DNA of 64,000 nucleotides. It comes from Proteiniclasticum aestuarii (GTDB lineage Bacteria; Bacillota; Clostridia; Clostridiales; Clostridiaceae). Made by a program: the position numbers and the translations under genes. The stretch lies in contig NZ_JAFNJU010000003.1 of the NCBI RefSeq assembly GCF_017368455.1, positions 1-64,000 on the forward strand. Reading direction: 5' to 3'. Shown one piece after another: positions 50,424 through 56,756 of the stretch; the stretch's first letter is position 1, and every line of letters begins with the position of its first letter. The notes under the pieces are model-generated. The model saw only the letters and a program-made list of their open reading frames with translations, was not told where the DNA came from and ran no database searches.

Positions 50424-51341
50424 ATGGCTAAGATTTTACTTGTAGGTAGTGTAATGATGGATCTGATTCTTCGCTGCGAGAGAGCACCCAAACCCAGCGA
50501 GAGTGTACTGGGACACGGATATAGCAATGCTCCCGGCGGTAAGGGAAGCAATGCTGCAGTTGCGGCAAGAAGAGCGGGTGCAGAGGTTTCTGCCTATGCC
50601 ACCATCGGAAAAGACCCCAATGGAGAGTATCTTCTGAACAAATGGACCGAGGCTGGAATCGATACGAAACACGTCATCGAGAAGGAAGGGGAAAACAGCG
50701 GATTTGTTGCCATCACATTGGAAGACAACGGCCAGAACCGCCTCATCATCTTCCCGGGTGCAAATATGAAGACACCACCAGATCAGCTGGATGAAGCATT
50801 CAAAGATCCATTTGATGCGGTTCTTCTTCAGTTTGAAATTCCTTTTGAAACAAACAAGAGAGCCATCGAGATTGCCAATGAAAAAGGCATCATCACCGTT
50901 CTTGATGCAGGTCCTGCCCAGAAGTACGATCTGGAAGGTCTGCCTCCTGTCACCATCCTGTCTCCAAATGAAACCGAAACAGAGGCCCTCGTAGGAATCT
51001 ATCCGAAGGATCAGGACAGCGCAAGGGAAGCTGCCAAGAAGCTTCAGGAGAGAAACGGTGCCAAGTATGTGGTGCTGAAGATGGGAGAAAGAGGATCCTA
51101 TCTCTATGGAGAGGGATATGACGAAATGGTTCCCCCATTCAAGATCAAAGCCGTTGATCCTACCGCAGCAGGAGACGCATTCACGGGCGTTCTTGCCAAT
51201 GCCTTCGTGGACACCGGAGATCTTAGAGAAGCTGCCAGAATCGCCAATGCAGCTGGCGCACTCACATGTCTGAAACTGGGCGCTCAGCCATCCCTTCCAA
51301 CCAAGGAGGAGATCGATGCATTTCTTGCAGAGCAGAAATAG
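50424..51341 (+). CDS. rbsK: Ribokinase (PfkB family sugar kinase)
   Basis: The 305-residue kinase has the PfkB signatures GGKGSNAAVAARRAGAEV (near 38-55), a phosphate-donor region SPNETETEAL (near 182-191) and the catalytic DPTAAGDAFTGVLA (near 246-259, Asp as base), plus GLITVLDAGPA-like and LKLGAQPSLPTKEEI at the end. Ribokinases phosphorylate ribose at O5; related deoxyribokinases have similar sequences, so the sugar is not certain. No transporter gene is linked. GGAGGG precedes the ATG; the palindrome in the promoter suggests local repression. Confidence 0.9.
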   Translation: MAKILLVGSVMMDLILRCERAPKPSESVLGHGYSNAPGGKGSNAAVAARRAGAEVSAYATIGKDPNGEYLLNKWTEAGIDTKHVIEKEGENSGFVAITLEDNGQNRLIIFPGANMKTPPDQLDEAFKDPFDAVLLQFEIPFETNKRAIEIANEKGIITVLDAGPAQKYDLEGLPPVTILSPNETETEALVGIYPKDQDSAREAAKKLQERNGAKYVVLKMGERGSYLYGEGYDEMVPPFKIKAVDPTAAGDAFTGVLANAFVDTGDLREAARIANAAGALTCLKLGAQPSLPTKEEIDAFLAEQK

Positions 51342-51360
51342 GGTGTAATAGGAAGAAGCG

Positions 51361-51398
51361 GCTCACCGAAGAGGGTAACCATCCGGTGAGCTTTTTTT
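51361..51398 (+). terminator. Terminator after rbsK
   Basis: GCTCACCG (51361-51368) pairs with CGGTGAGC (51384-51391), followed by a T7 run. Confidence 0.9.
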
Positions 51399-51426
51399 AG
51401 ATATGAAAGCAGTTTCTCTGCACTTT

Positions 51427-51455
51427 AAAAACCATCTCGAAGAGAGATGGTTTTT
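51427..51455 (-). terminator. Terminator after the NUDIX gene
   Basis: AAAAACCATCTC and GAGATGGTTTTT form a perfect stem with a short loop. It lies 57 nt past the NUDIX stop on the reverse strand and is symmetric enough to act in both directions. Confidence 0.8.
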
Positions 51456-51512
51456 AAGTGAGCGGAAAGTTTTGGAAGCAGAGCGCTTCATGTAAAGGGG
51501 ATTGAATCTGAA

Positions 51513-51983
51513 TTATCGGAGGTTCCTGCTGCGAAGGAACTGATAGGTCTCTTCCACCGCCCAGACCTGGTGCGGTAAAAACAGTTTCTCTCTGATCTCA
51601 GAAAGGCTCAGCCATGCCAGATGATGATCCGGTTCAGTCGGTTCAGACAGTACTTCACCGATTTCCATATAGTAGAAATAGCCGATTCCGTGAAAATCCA
51701 TCTGCATTCTGTGCACATAGTGATAATAATCACCTCTGCAGATGAGCTCTTTCGGAACAACCCCAAGGCCTGCTTCTTCCAGAGATTCTCTGATGATGCA
51801 ATCAGCATGACTTTCAGAATCCTCAATACCACCGCCAAGGAGGAAGTACCCTTTCTCTCCATTATGCAGATGGGTCATGGCCACAGGGACCCTGCCATCG
51901 GCTGAAAATCCGATGCCATAGGCACCTGTGCGCTCCTGATAGATCACATCAGGTTTTTTATGGCCAAATGTTTTTTCCAGCAT
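51513..51983 (-). CDS. NUDIX hydrolase
   Basis: The 156-residue protein has one Nudix box near residues 50-73 (GGGIEDSESHADCIIRESLE, then EAGLG), with the REsxEExG core that binds magnesium. Nudix enzymes cleave nucleoside diphosphates linked to another group, often as house-cleaning. The closing segment (HHLAWLSLSEIREKLFLPHQ) resembles mutT-like hydrolases. Substrate is not predictable. It is the last host gene before the prophage. Confidence 0.9.
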   Translation of the reverse strand: MLEKTFGHKKPDVIYQERTGAYGIGFSADGRVPVAMTHLHNGEKGYFLLGGGIEDSESHADCIIRESLEEAGLGVVPKELICRGDYYHYVHRMQMDFHGIGYFYYMEIGEVLSEPTEPDHHLAWLSLSEIREKLFLPHQVWAVEETYQFLRSRNLR

Positions 51984-52044
51984 GAACGAATCTCTCCTCT
52001 TACATCAGGTTGTATCATAGTCATAGTGACAATTTAAAGAATAA

Positions 52045-52083
52045 AAAAGACATATCTTCTCATGGTTGAGAGATATGTCTTTT
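52045..52083 (-). terminator. Original terminator of the target tRNA-Ser gene
   Basis: AAAAGACATATCT (52045-52057) pairs with AGATATGTCTTTT (52071-52083), with a T run on the reverse strand. It begins directly after a tRNA-Ser 3' end on the same strand, so it probably belonged to the tRNA gene that was split by the prophage. Confidence 0.75.
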
Positions 52084-52084
52084 A

Positions 52085-52102
52085 TGGCGGAGAACGAGGG
52101 AT
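52085..52102 (-). other. attL: displaced 3' end of a tRNA-Ser gene
   Basis: The reverse strand reads ATCCCTCGTTCTCCGCCA: the T-stem 3' arm (CCCTC), acceptor 3' arm and GCCA end of a serine-type tRNA, comparable with the end of tRNA-Ser at 8387-8477. Upstream of these 18 nt tRNA similarity stops abruptly, 84 nt from the integrase gene. Phage integrases commonly recombine in tRNA 3' ends, leaving such a fragment at one border and a rebuilt tRNA at the other. The rebuilt tRNA should lie right of the window. Confidence 0.72.
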
Positions 52103-52185
52103 ACTTTACCTATGTTCATCTAAGCATTGATATCAAGCATCTAGAAGAACATGGTACACCTGAAAGTCCACCAGTAAGCATTTCA

Positions 52186-53346
52186 TCATAGAAATTTATC
52201 TATGTTTTTCACATCTCTAATTTTAATATCTGGCATAACGTGAGTGTATATATTCATTGTAGTTTCGAACTTCCTATGACCGAGAAGTTTTTGAACAGTC
52301 TTAATCGGAGTGCCTGCTTCAAAATGTCTAGTTGCATATGTGTGTCTAAGTCCTCTTACTGTAACTGAGGTTACTCCACATTCTTCACACAACTTTGATA
52401 AATGTCTTGCTGGAGTCTTATTGAAAATATAAGACTCTTCTTTGTTTCTTGGATTCGGAAAAATCAAGCTATCCTTTCTTGCATGTTCCCATGACTCCAT
52501 AGCATCAGTCAGCTTTGGGGGCAGAGGAATAACTCTCTTAGATGCTGTAGTCTTTGTGTCTTTCTCTACATCCTCATATGTTCCATCTTCCAATTTCACT
52601 CTTGATAGAGATCTCTTTATTTGGACATGCTTCTGTCCCTTGATCGTTTTAAAATCATTCCATCTCAAGGGTAATGCTTCGCCAAGCCTGAGCCCTGTGG
52701 CCATTACGAAATACAGTAGCCTGTGTATAGGGTTTTCCATGTCTAAAGCTTCAATGAGTTTCTTCTGTTCTTTCGATGTCAGAACAGCTGTAACATCCTC
52801 CTCATCAACTTCTTCTTTTTTCATCTTGATTACTTGCGCTGGGTTATAGGTAATGACACGATCTTCAAACGCAAGTTTAAATGCACCATTGATTATGATA
52901 TGTATCAATTTTAGCGTGCTGTCACTCTCATTTAATTCGCCATACCATTCTCTTATCTGTGTACTTTGTATAGTCTTCATGGACTGGTACAGAAAAGGAC
53001 AAATATTCTTTGAGGTCTCCGTCTCAGTAATATGCGTATTGTAGATACTTTCATATCGCTGCAACGTTTTTGAGGTCACAATAGGTTTTTTGAGAACATA
53101 TAAGAATTTCCTTATGTAAATGTCTAGAGCTGTCTGATCTGCTCTAGGATTGTATTCTGGATTCTCTTCCAGGTACAACCGCATCTTTTCTTTCGCTGTA
53201 TTTCTGTCCCTAGAAGAAAACTCCTTCATTACAGCTGTTCCTGTTTCAGGATTCCTCCCAATCTTAATTCGTGCTGTGTAGAGTTTCTTTGATTCATTAT
53301 AAAAGATTGTGCCATCACCATTTGCTCGAGTTCTCTTTTTGGCCAC
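52186..53346 (-). CDS. int: Phage integrase (tyrosine recombinase)
   Basis: The 386-residue recombinase inserts and excises the prophage. It has an N-terminal arm-binding domain (AP2-like, residues 1-60), a core-binding SAM-like domain (about 65-175) and a catalytic domain with Arg in ATGLRLGEALPL (near 218), HTYATR after RGLRH (near 336), and the nucleophile Tyr in TTMNIYTHVMP (near 372). It starts at GTG 53346 after AGGAGGTGAG. Its 3' end points toward attL, 84 nt away, the usual arrangement. Confidence 0.95.
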   Translation of the reverse strand: MAKKRTRANGDGTIFYNESKKLYTARIKIGRNPETGTAVMKEFSSRDRNTAKEKMRLYLEENPEYNPRADQTALDIYIRKFLYVLKKPIVTSKTLQRYESIYNTHITETETSKNICPFLYQSMKTIQSTQIREWYGELNESDSTLKLIHIIINGAFKLAFEDRVITYNPAQVIKMKKEEVDEEDVTAVLTSKEQKKLIEALDMENPIHRLLYFVMATGLRLGEALPLRWNDFKTIKGQKHVQIKRSLSRVKLEDGTYEDVEKDTKTTASKRVIPLPPKLTDAMESWEHARKDSLIFPNPRNKEESYIFNKTPARHLSKLCEECGVTSVTVRGLRHTYATRHFEAGTPIKTVQKLLGHRKFETTMNIYTHVMPDIKIRDVKNIDKFL

Positions 53347-53357
53347 GATCTCACCTC

Positions 53358-53999
53358 CTAGAAGTATGTAGTGGACTGCACGACTCTTCCGATGATGTGA
53401 ATCTCATCTTCTTTGATGTTATAGACCTTCGTAGTATAGGCCGGATTGTTACTCTCCGGTATAAGTGCGATATTCCCATCTCCCAGTGTCACTCTCTTTA
53501 CAGTGGCCTCATACCCGTTTATTCCCACTACAGCTATCTGTCCTGTCTGTATGATTTCAGTCTTCTCCACCAGCACTATATCGCCTGCTCGAAAAAGCTT
53601 ATCCATGGAGTCTCCAACGACCCTTAAAGCGAAATACACGTTCTCCGGATTGAACCTCTTTTTATCAAACAGCAGGTACTCTTCTATGTTGTCTTGTGCC
53701 AATACTGGCTGACCGGCTCTTACAGATCCAACAAGAGGCACCTTCAAGGTCATATCAACTTCCTGGACATCGTCTACAGTATATGGCAGATCCATGGGTT
53801 CTTTCAGCATAGATATCAATACTGCAAGATCAGTGTTTAAGGCTTTCGCAAGTTTTTGCAATGTAGGTAAGCTCGGTTTATTTCTACCATTTTCTATGTG
53901 GCTTATAGTGGCATTAGATACTCCAGACTTAATTGCCAGCATATTCAGACTTAATCCCCTATCTTCTCTAAGCTTCTTAATATAATCACCTATGTTCAT
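53358..53999 (-). CDS. LexA-like prophage repressor (XRE HTH plus S24 peptidase)
   Basis: The 213-residue protein has a helix-turn-helix (GLSLNMLAIKSGVSNATISH, about residues 15-35) and a C-terminal S24 self-cleavage domain. The Ala-Gly cleavage site is in VGSVRAGQPV (near 94), the Ser nucleophile in VGDSMDKLF (near 130) and the Lys in EATVKRVTL (near 165). It should keep the prophage silent and be inactivated after DNA damage through RecA. I start at ATG 53999 (AAGGGGG upstream). It is followed 11 nt later by the integrase, so lysogens coexpress both. Confidence 0.92.
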   Translation of the reverse strand: MNIGDYIKKLREDRGLSLNMLAIKSGVSNATISHIENGRNKPSLPTLQKLAKALNTDLAVLISMLKEPMDLPYTVDDVQEVDMTLKVPLVGSVRAGQPVLAQDNIEEYLLFDKKRFNPENVYFALRVVGDSMDKLFRAGDIVLVEKTEIIQTGQIAVVGINGYEATVKRVTLGDGNIALIPESNNPAYTTKVYNIKEDEIHIIGRVVQSTTYF

Positions 54000-54038
54000 C
54001 CTTATTCCCCCTTGATACAGAGAATTATACATCAATAC

Positions 54039-54056
54039 CATTAACTATTGTTAGTG
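54039..54056. promoter_or_regulatory. Repressor operator 1
   Basis: CATTAACTATTGTTAGTG is an imperfect copy of the 18-bp dyad found four times in this region. It lies 40 bp upstream of the repressor ATG and overlaps the expected leftward promoter, whose -10 box TATAAT is at 54029-54024 on the reverse strand. Confidence 0.7.
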
Positions 54057-54080
54057 TTTAGAATTATTTTTGAACAAAAG

Positions 54081-54098
54081 TATTGACATATGTTAATG
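54081..54098. promoter_or_regulatory. Repressor operator 2
   Basis: TATTGACATATGTTAATG, centre 42 bp from operator 1, overlaps the -35 box of the rightward promoter. Binding would block that promoter. Confidence 0.72.
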
Positions 54099-54111
54099 GC
54101 TACCTTATTAT
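54083..54111 (+). promoter_or_regulatory. Rightward early promoter of the prophage
   Basis: TTGACA (54083-54088) and TATTAT (54106-54111) with 17-bp spacing face the cro-like gene. Operators 2 and 3 flank the core. Confidence 0.82.
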
Positions 54112-54121
54112 CGAATTATGG

Positions 54122-54139
54122 CATTAACAAATGTTAAAT
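54122..54139. promoter_or_regulatory. Repressor operator 3
   Basis: CATTAACAAATGTTAAAT, centre 41 bp from operator 2, lies just after the expected start of the rightward transcript and before the cro-like gene. Confidence 0.72.
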
Positions 54140-54159
54140 AATGATGAAGGAGGAACACC

Positions 54160-54360
54160 ATGACGATAAATAAAAATGAACTTTTTAAGGCTATGGAAGT
54201 TTACAATTACAGCCAGGCATCACTTGCAAGAAAAATGAAAATTGACCCCGTCACTTTGTACTATGTCCTGAATGATAAGCGCAAGGCCGGTAATAAATTT
54301 ATTAACGGACTAAAGCTCGCTTTTCCGGATGAAGTAGTTAAAAACATTGTGTTAATTTAG
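54160..54360 (+). CDS. Cro-like small helix-turn-helix protein
   Basis: The 66-residue protein contains a helix-turn-helix (YSQASLARKMKIDPVTLYYV, about residues 17-36) and little else, as expected of a Cro-type repressor opposing the S24 repressor across a divergent promoter. GAAGGAGGA precedes the ATG. It is the first gene of the rightward early transcript. Function is inferred from fold and position. Confidence 0.82.
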   Translation: MTINKNELFKAMEVYNYSQASLARKMKIDPVTLYYVLNDKRKAGNKFINGLKLAFPDEVVKNIVLI

Positions 54361-54381
54361 GGGCTATTTTTTATGCCTTTC

Positions 54382-54399
54382 CATTAACAAATGTTAATG
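54382..54399. promoter_or_regulatory. Repressor operator 4, upstream of the Xis-like gene
   Basis: CATTAACAAATGTTAATG is the best copy of the dyad, with fully matching half-sites. It lies 260 bp from operator 3, about 45 bp before the next ATG, and may repress a second promoter or form a loop with the other sites. Confidence 0.72.
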
Positions 54400-54443
54400 G
54401 ATTGTAAGGATACAAAATATACACATGTGAAAGGAGTGTTAAC

Positions 54444-54638
54444 ATGGAAACTATTTCCGTACGTGAGTTCTCTCAAATGACAAGGATCAAAGAGTGCCAG
54501 GTCAGGGACTTAACCTTTGCAAAAACCTTCCCTTGTGTCCGGATTGGTGCAAGAGTCCACATCTTTAAAGACAAAGCGCTCAAGTGGCTAGAAATGCATG
54601 AGGGCAAAACAGTAAACATCAAAAGAAATCCATTTTAA
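54444..54638 (+). CDS. Excisionase-like/MerR-type DNA-binding protein
   Basis: The 64-residue protein has a winged-helix layout typical of small phage excisionases: SVREFSQMTRIKECQVRDL at residues 5-23 as the recognition helix and PCVRIGARVHIFKDKALKWLE at 30-50 as the wing. Such proteins direct excision or act as local regulators. It has its own operator upstream and AAAGGAG before the ATG. It is too short for a certain family call. Confidence 0.7.
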   Translation: METISVREFSQMTRIKECQVRDLTFAKTFPCVRIGARVHIFKDKALKWLEMHEGKTVNIKRNPF

Positions 54639-54649
54639 GGAGGAAGCCT

Positions 54650-54937
54650 ATGAAAGAAGTCATCGTATTTAAGTGTGATTACTGCAGAAAGAAGTACGTA
54701 AGTAAGTACCGTGCAAAAGACCACGAAAAAGAGTGCTGGAGGAATCCAGAAGTTAAAGCGTGCAACACCTGTTTTTGGAATAACTACGAGGGTGGTGGCA
54801 GGAAATGTGAGTGGTTACCCGAATACCATCAGTTTCCGGATACTTATCCACAGCATCCAGTAATGCACTGTGAATCATGGTCCCCATCTTATGCATACCA
54901 GGAGGAAAAAGAATATGAACCAATTACAGATTTTTAA
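54650..54937 (+). CDS. Phage zinc-binding protein, unknown function
   Basis: The 95-residue product has two cysteine-rich sites: FKCDYCRKKYVSKYRAKDHEK-type CxxC with a His and Cys 14-18 residues later (C2HC finger, about residues 8-29), and a second group with CNTCFW and GGRKCEW, closing with PVMHCESW (about 38-77). It follows the Xis-like gene by 11 nt and overlaps the antirepressor gene by 23 nt. No named family is recognised. Confidence 0.75.
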   Translation: MKEVIVFKCDYCRKKYVSKYRAKDHEKECWRNPEVKACNTCFWNNYEGGGRKCEWLPEYHQFPDTYPQHPVMHCESWSPSYAYQEEKEYEPITDF

Positions 54938-55679
54938 GAATGATGCCTTTGAAGTAAGAGCAACTTTAGAAGATGGAACGGTGCTATTTGATGCCGAGAC
55001 CGTGGCAAGGTGCTTAGGCTTCACAGAAAAAAAGAATGATGTCGAGTATGTAATGTGGAGAAGGGTAAACAGCCACTTGAAAAACGTTTCGGCAGATGTG
55101 TCGAAAGGCGACATGATTCCGGAACCCATGGTGTATAAGCTAGCTTTCAAAGCTTCCAACGAAACCGCTGAAAAGTTCCAGGACTGGCTGGCGATTGAAG
55201 TTATCCCGCAGATCAGAAAGACCGGGTCCTACATGCCAGATGCATCCGCTTTATCTCCTGAACTTAAGCTTATGAATGCTATCGTCCAGCAGATGAACCA
55301 GGATGCTCTAAGCAGATTAAGGCTTGAAGGTGAAATGAAAGAAACTAAGGCGGAAATCCTGGAGATAAGAGAGGTTGTGGAAATTAAACCTTTTGAGAAC
55401 TGGAGAGATGATACCAATAAGATAATCAATAAAATCTGCAGAAAAACCGGAGATTACCAGGATACCAGAAAGAAGATCTATGAAGCACTGGACAGAAGAG
55501 CCGGCACGAAGGTTAATCAGAGACTAGACAACATGAGGGCGAGGGCAATCTTGGCAGGAACGAGCAGAAGTAAAGCTGACAGCTTAGGGATCCTGGATGT
55601 AATCGCAGAAGACAAGAAGTTGATTGAAATCTACACCGCCATCGTTAAAGAGATGGCGATCAAGAAAGGGGTTAGCTGA
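54915..55679 (+). CDS. Phage antirepressor (BRO-N and C-terminal DNA-binding domains)
   Basis: The 254-residue protein has a BRO-N domain (about 1-110: FEVRATLEDGTVLFDAETVARCLGF near 12-36, LAFKASNETAEKFQDWLAIEVIPQIRKTG near 78-106) and a C-terminal ORF6C-like domain (about 150-254). Such antirepressors inhibit phage repressors and help switch to lytic growth. I start at ATG 54915 (AGGAGG upstream); the frame opens earlier at 54870 inside the previous gene. Confidence 0.88.
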   Translation: MNQLQIFKNDAFEVRATLEDGTVLFDAETVARCLGFTEKKNDVEYVMWRRVNSHLKNVSADVSKGDMIPEPMVYKLAFKASNETAEKFQDWLAIEVIPQIRKTGSYMPDASALSPELKLMNAIVQQMNQDALSRLRLEGEMKETKAEILEIREVVEIKPFENWRDDTNKIINKICRKTGDYQDTRKKIYEALDRRAGTKVNQRLDNMRARAILAGTSRSKADSLGILDVIAEDKKLIEIYTAIVKEMAIKKGVS

Positions 55680-55781
55680 ATGAAAACACTAAAATATGCT
55701 TTGTTTTTACTTAGCATAGGGCTTTTCTCAAGCTTTATGGCAATATTGGTCTATTTTTTACGATTGCTGGGGGTAAGGTGA
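55680..55781 (+). CDS. Very small phage membrane protein
   Basis: A 33-codon reading frame starts one base after the antirepressor stop and ends by overlapping the next ATG by one base. Residues 5-28 are hydrophobic (YALFLLSIGLFSSFMAILVY), so it is a single-pass peptide. No strong ribosome site is seen, but translational coupling on both sides supports it. Confidence 0.5.
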   Translation: MKTLKYALFLLSIGLFSSFMAILVYFLRLLGVR

Positions 55782-55933
55782 TGAGATTGATCAAAGAATT
55801 TTTCGAAGCTGAAGATATGACGAATGCCGAGTTCATGAAAATCGTGCTTCTTTATACTATTTCAGCACCGGTTATTGTTGCCGGAACATGGTTATTATAC
55901 GCTGCACTGTATGCTTTGACAGGTGTGAGATGA
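55781..55933 (+). CDS. Small phage membrane protein
   Basis: The 50-residue product starts at ATG 55781, overlapping the preceding stop (TGATG), with GGGGGTAAGGT as ribosome site. Residues 20-47 are hydrophobic (IVLLYTISAPVIVAGTWLLY). The end overlaps the next gene by 4 nt (ATGA). The continuous chain of overlapping starts and stops argues it is real; function unknown. Confidence 0.58.
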   Translation: MRLIKEFFEAEDMTNAEFMKIVLLYTISAPVIVAGTWLLYAALYALTGVR

Positions 55934-56073
55934 TTACGCTCAAATGCATACAGTCAGGGTATAAGCAAACAGGAATCTTTGTAGCAAAGACGGATGATCA
56001 CTATATTTTGGAGATCAATGGAATAACTCAGATGTTTAAAATCGACGAATGGGAGGAGGTAAGAAATGATTGA
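55930..56073 (+). CDS. Small phage protein, unknown function
   Basis: The 47-residue product starts at ATG 55930, in the ATGA overlap with the preceding gene, and ends overlapping the next by 8 nt. It reads as a small beta-rich protein (GIFVAKTDDHYILEINGITQ) without recognisable motif. An upstream in-frame start at 55888 would lie inside the previous gene. Confidence 0.6.
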   Translation: MITLKCIQSGYKQTGIFVAKTDDHYILEINGITQMFKIDEWEEVRND

Positions 56074-56428
56074 TGTAAAAGAAGTTGAATTTGACGAACT
56101 TGATTGCAGCTACAATAACGAAGCTGTGTGTCCATATTGTAGCTATGAAAATGTGATCATTCTTGATGGTGAAGACGACAGTGATGAGAACGAAACAGAA
56201 TGTGCCAATTGTGAAAAGATCTTTATGTACAGAGTTAGAGTCTCAGTAGAATTCGATAGTCAGCCAATAGAAAATTACTATCTCAAAGAGCGTCAAAGAC
56301 TTCAGAGTCGGATTGAACGCTATGAAATTGATGATGAACCATACAAATGGCAAAAAGAAATGGCACTGCAATCAAAACGGGAGTTAGCACAACTTGATAA
56401 ATGGATGGAGAGGCTTATTGAAAATTAA
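56066..56428 (+). CDS. Phage zinc-ribbon protein
   Basis: The 120-residue protein has a zinc ribbon at residues 22-50 (VCPYCSYEN ... ECANCEKIF, two CxxC knuckles 25 residues apart) followed by a charged helical tail (LKERQRLQSRIERYEI). Similar small proteins are common in early regions of Bacillota phages, without known function. GAGGAGGT precedes the ATG. Confidence 0.78.
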   Translation: MIDVKEVEFDELDCSYNNEAVCPYCSYENVIILDGEDDSDENETECANCEKIFMYRVRVSVEFDSQPIENYYLKERQRLQSRIERYEIDDEPYKWQKEMALQSKRELAQLDKWMERLIEN

Positions 56429-56431
56429 AAA

Positions 56432-56463
56432 CCACCTCGCGAACGGCAATTCGCAAAGGTGGC
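56432..56463 (+). other. Intercistronic hairpin
   Basis: CCACCTCGCGAA pairs with TTCGCAAAGGTGG around CGGCAA, with one bulge. It has no T run, so it may stabilise or attenuate the early message before the recombination genes. Confidence 0.5.
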
Positions 56464-56508
56464 CTACAAAAACATTACAAGGTGATTATATCACGAAAGG
56501 ACGGAAAA

Positions 56509-56754
56509 ATGAATTTAACAGCACAGCAAGCAAGAGAAATCGTAGCACAGTCGCATATCTATAGGCTCATCGGAGAAAAAGCTTCAGAGGGAGAGATGTC
56601 TATGACACTCGCATACATGACACCTGGGATGTTCAGGACCTTATCAAGAAACGGATTCCGGGTATTCACTGAGGATGAAACTGCTGAATTTACTCAGTTT
56701 GACGAAGATCTGATGAATACATGTGACTTCTTCGTAGTCAGTTGGGAGGGTTAG
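56509..56754 (+). CDS. Hypothetical phage protein
   Basis: The 81-residue product from ATG 56509 (GAAAGGA upstream) starts MNLTAQQAREIVAQSH and contains a short helical N-terminus and a beta-rich C-terminal part (GFRVFTEDETAEFTQF). An in-frame GTG at 56482 is possible. It ends 2 nt before the ATPase gene, so it is coexpressed with the recombination module. No family recognised. Confidence 0.65.
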   Translation: MNLTAQQAREIVAQSHIYRLIGEKASEGEMSMTLAYMTPGMFRTLSRNGFRVFTEDETAEFTQFDEDLMNTCDFFVVSWEG

Positions 56755-56756
56755 TA

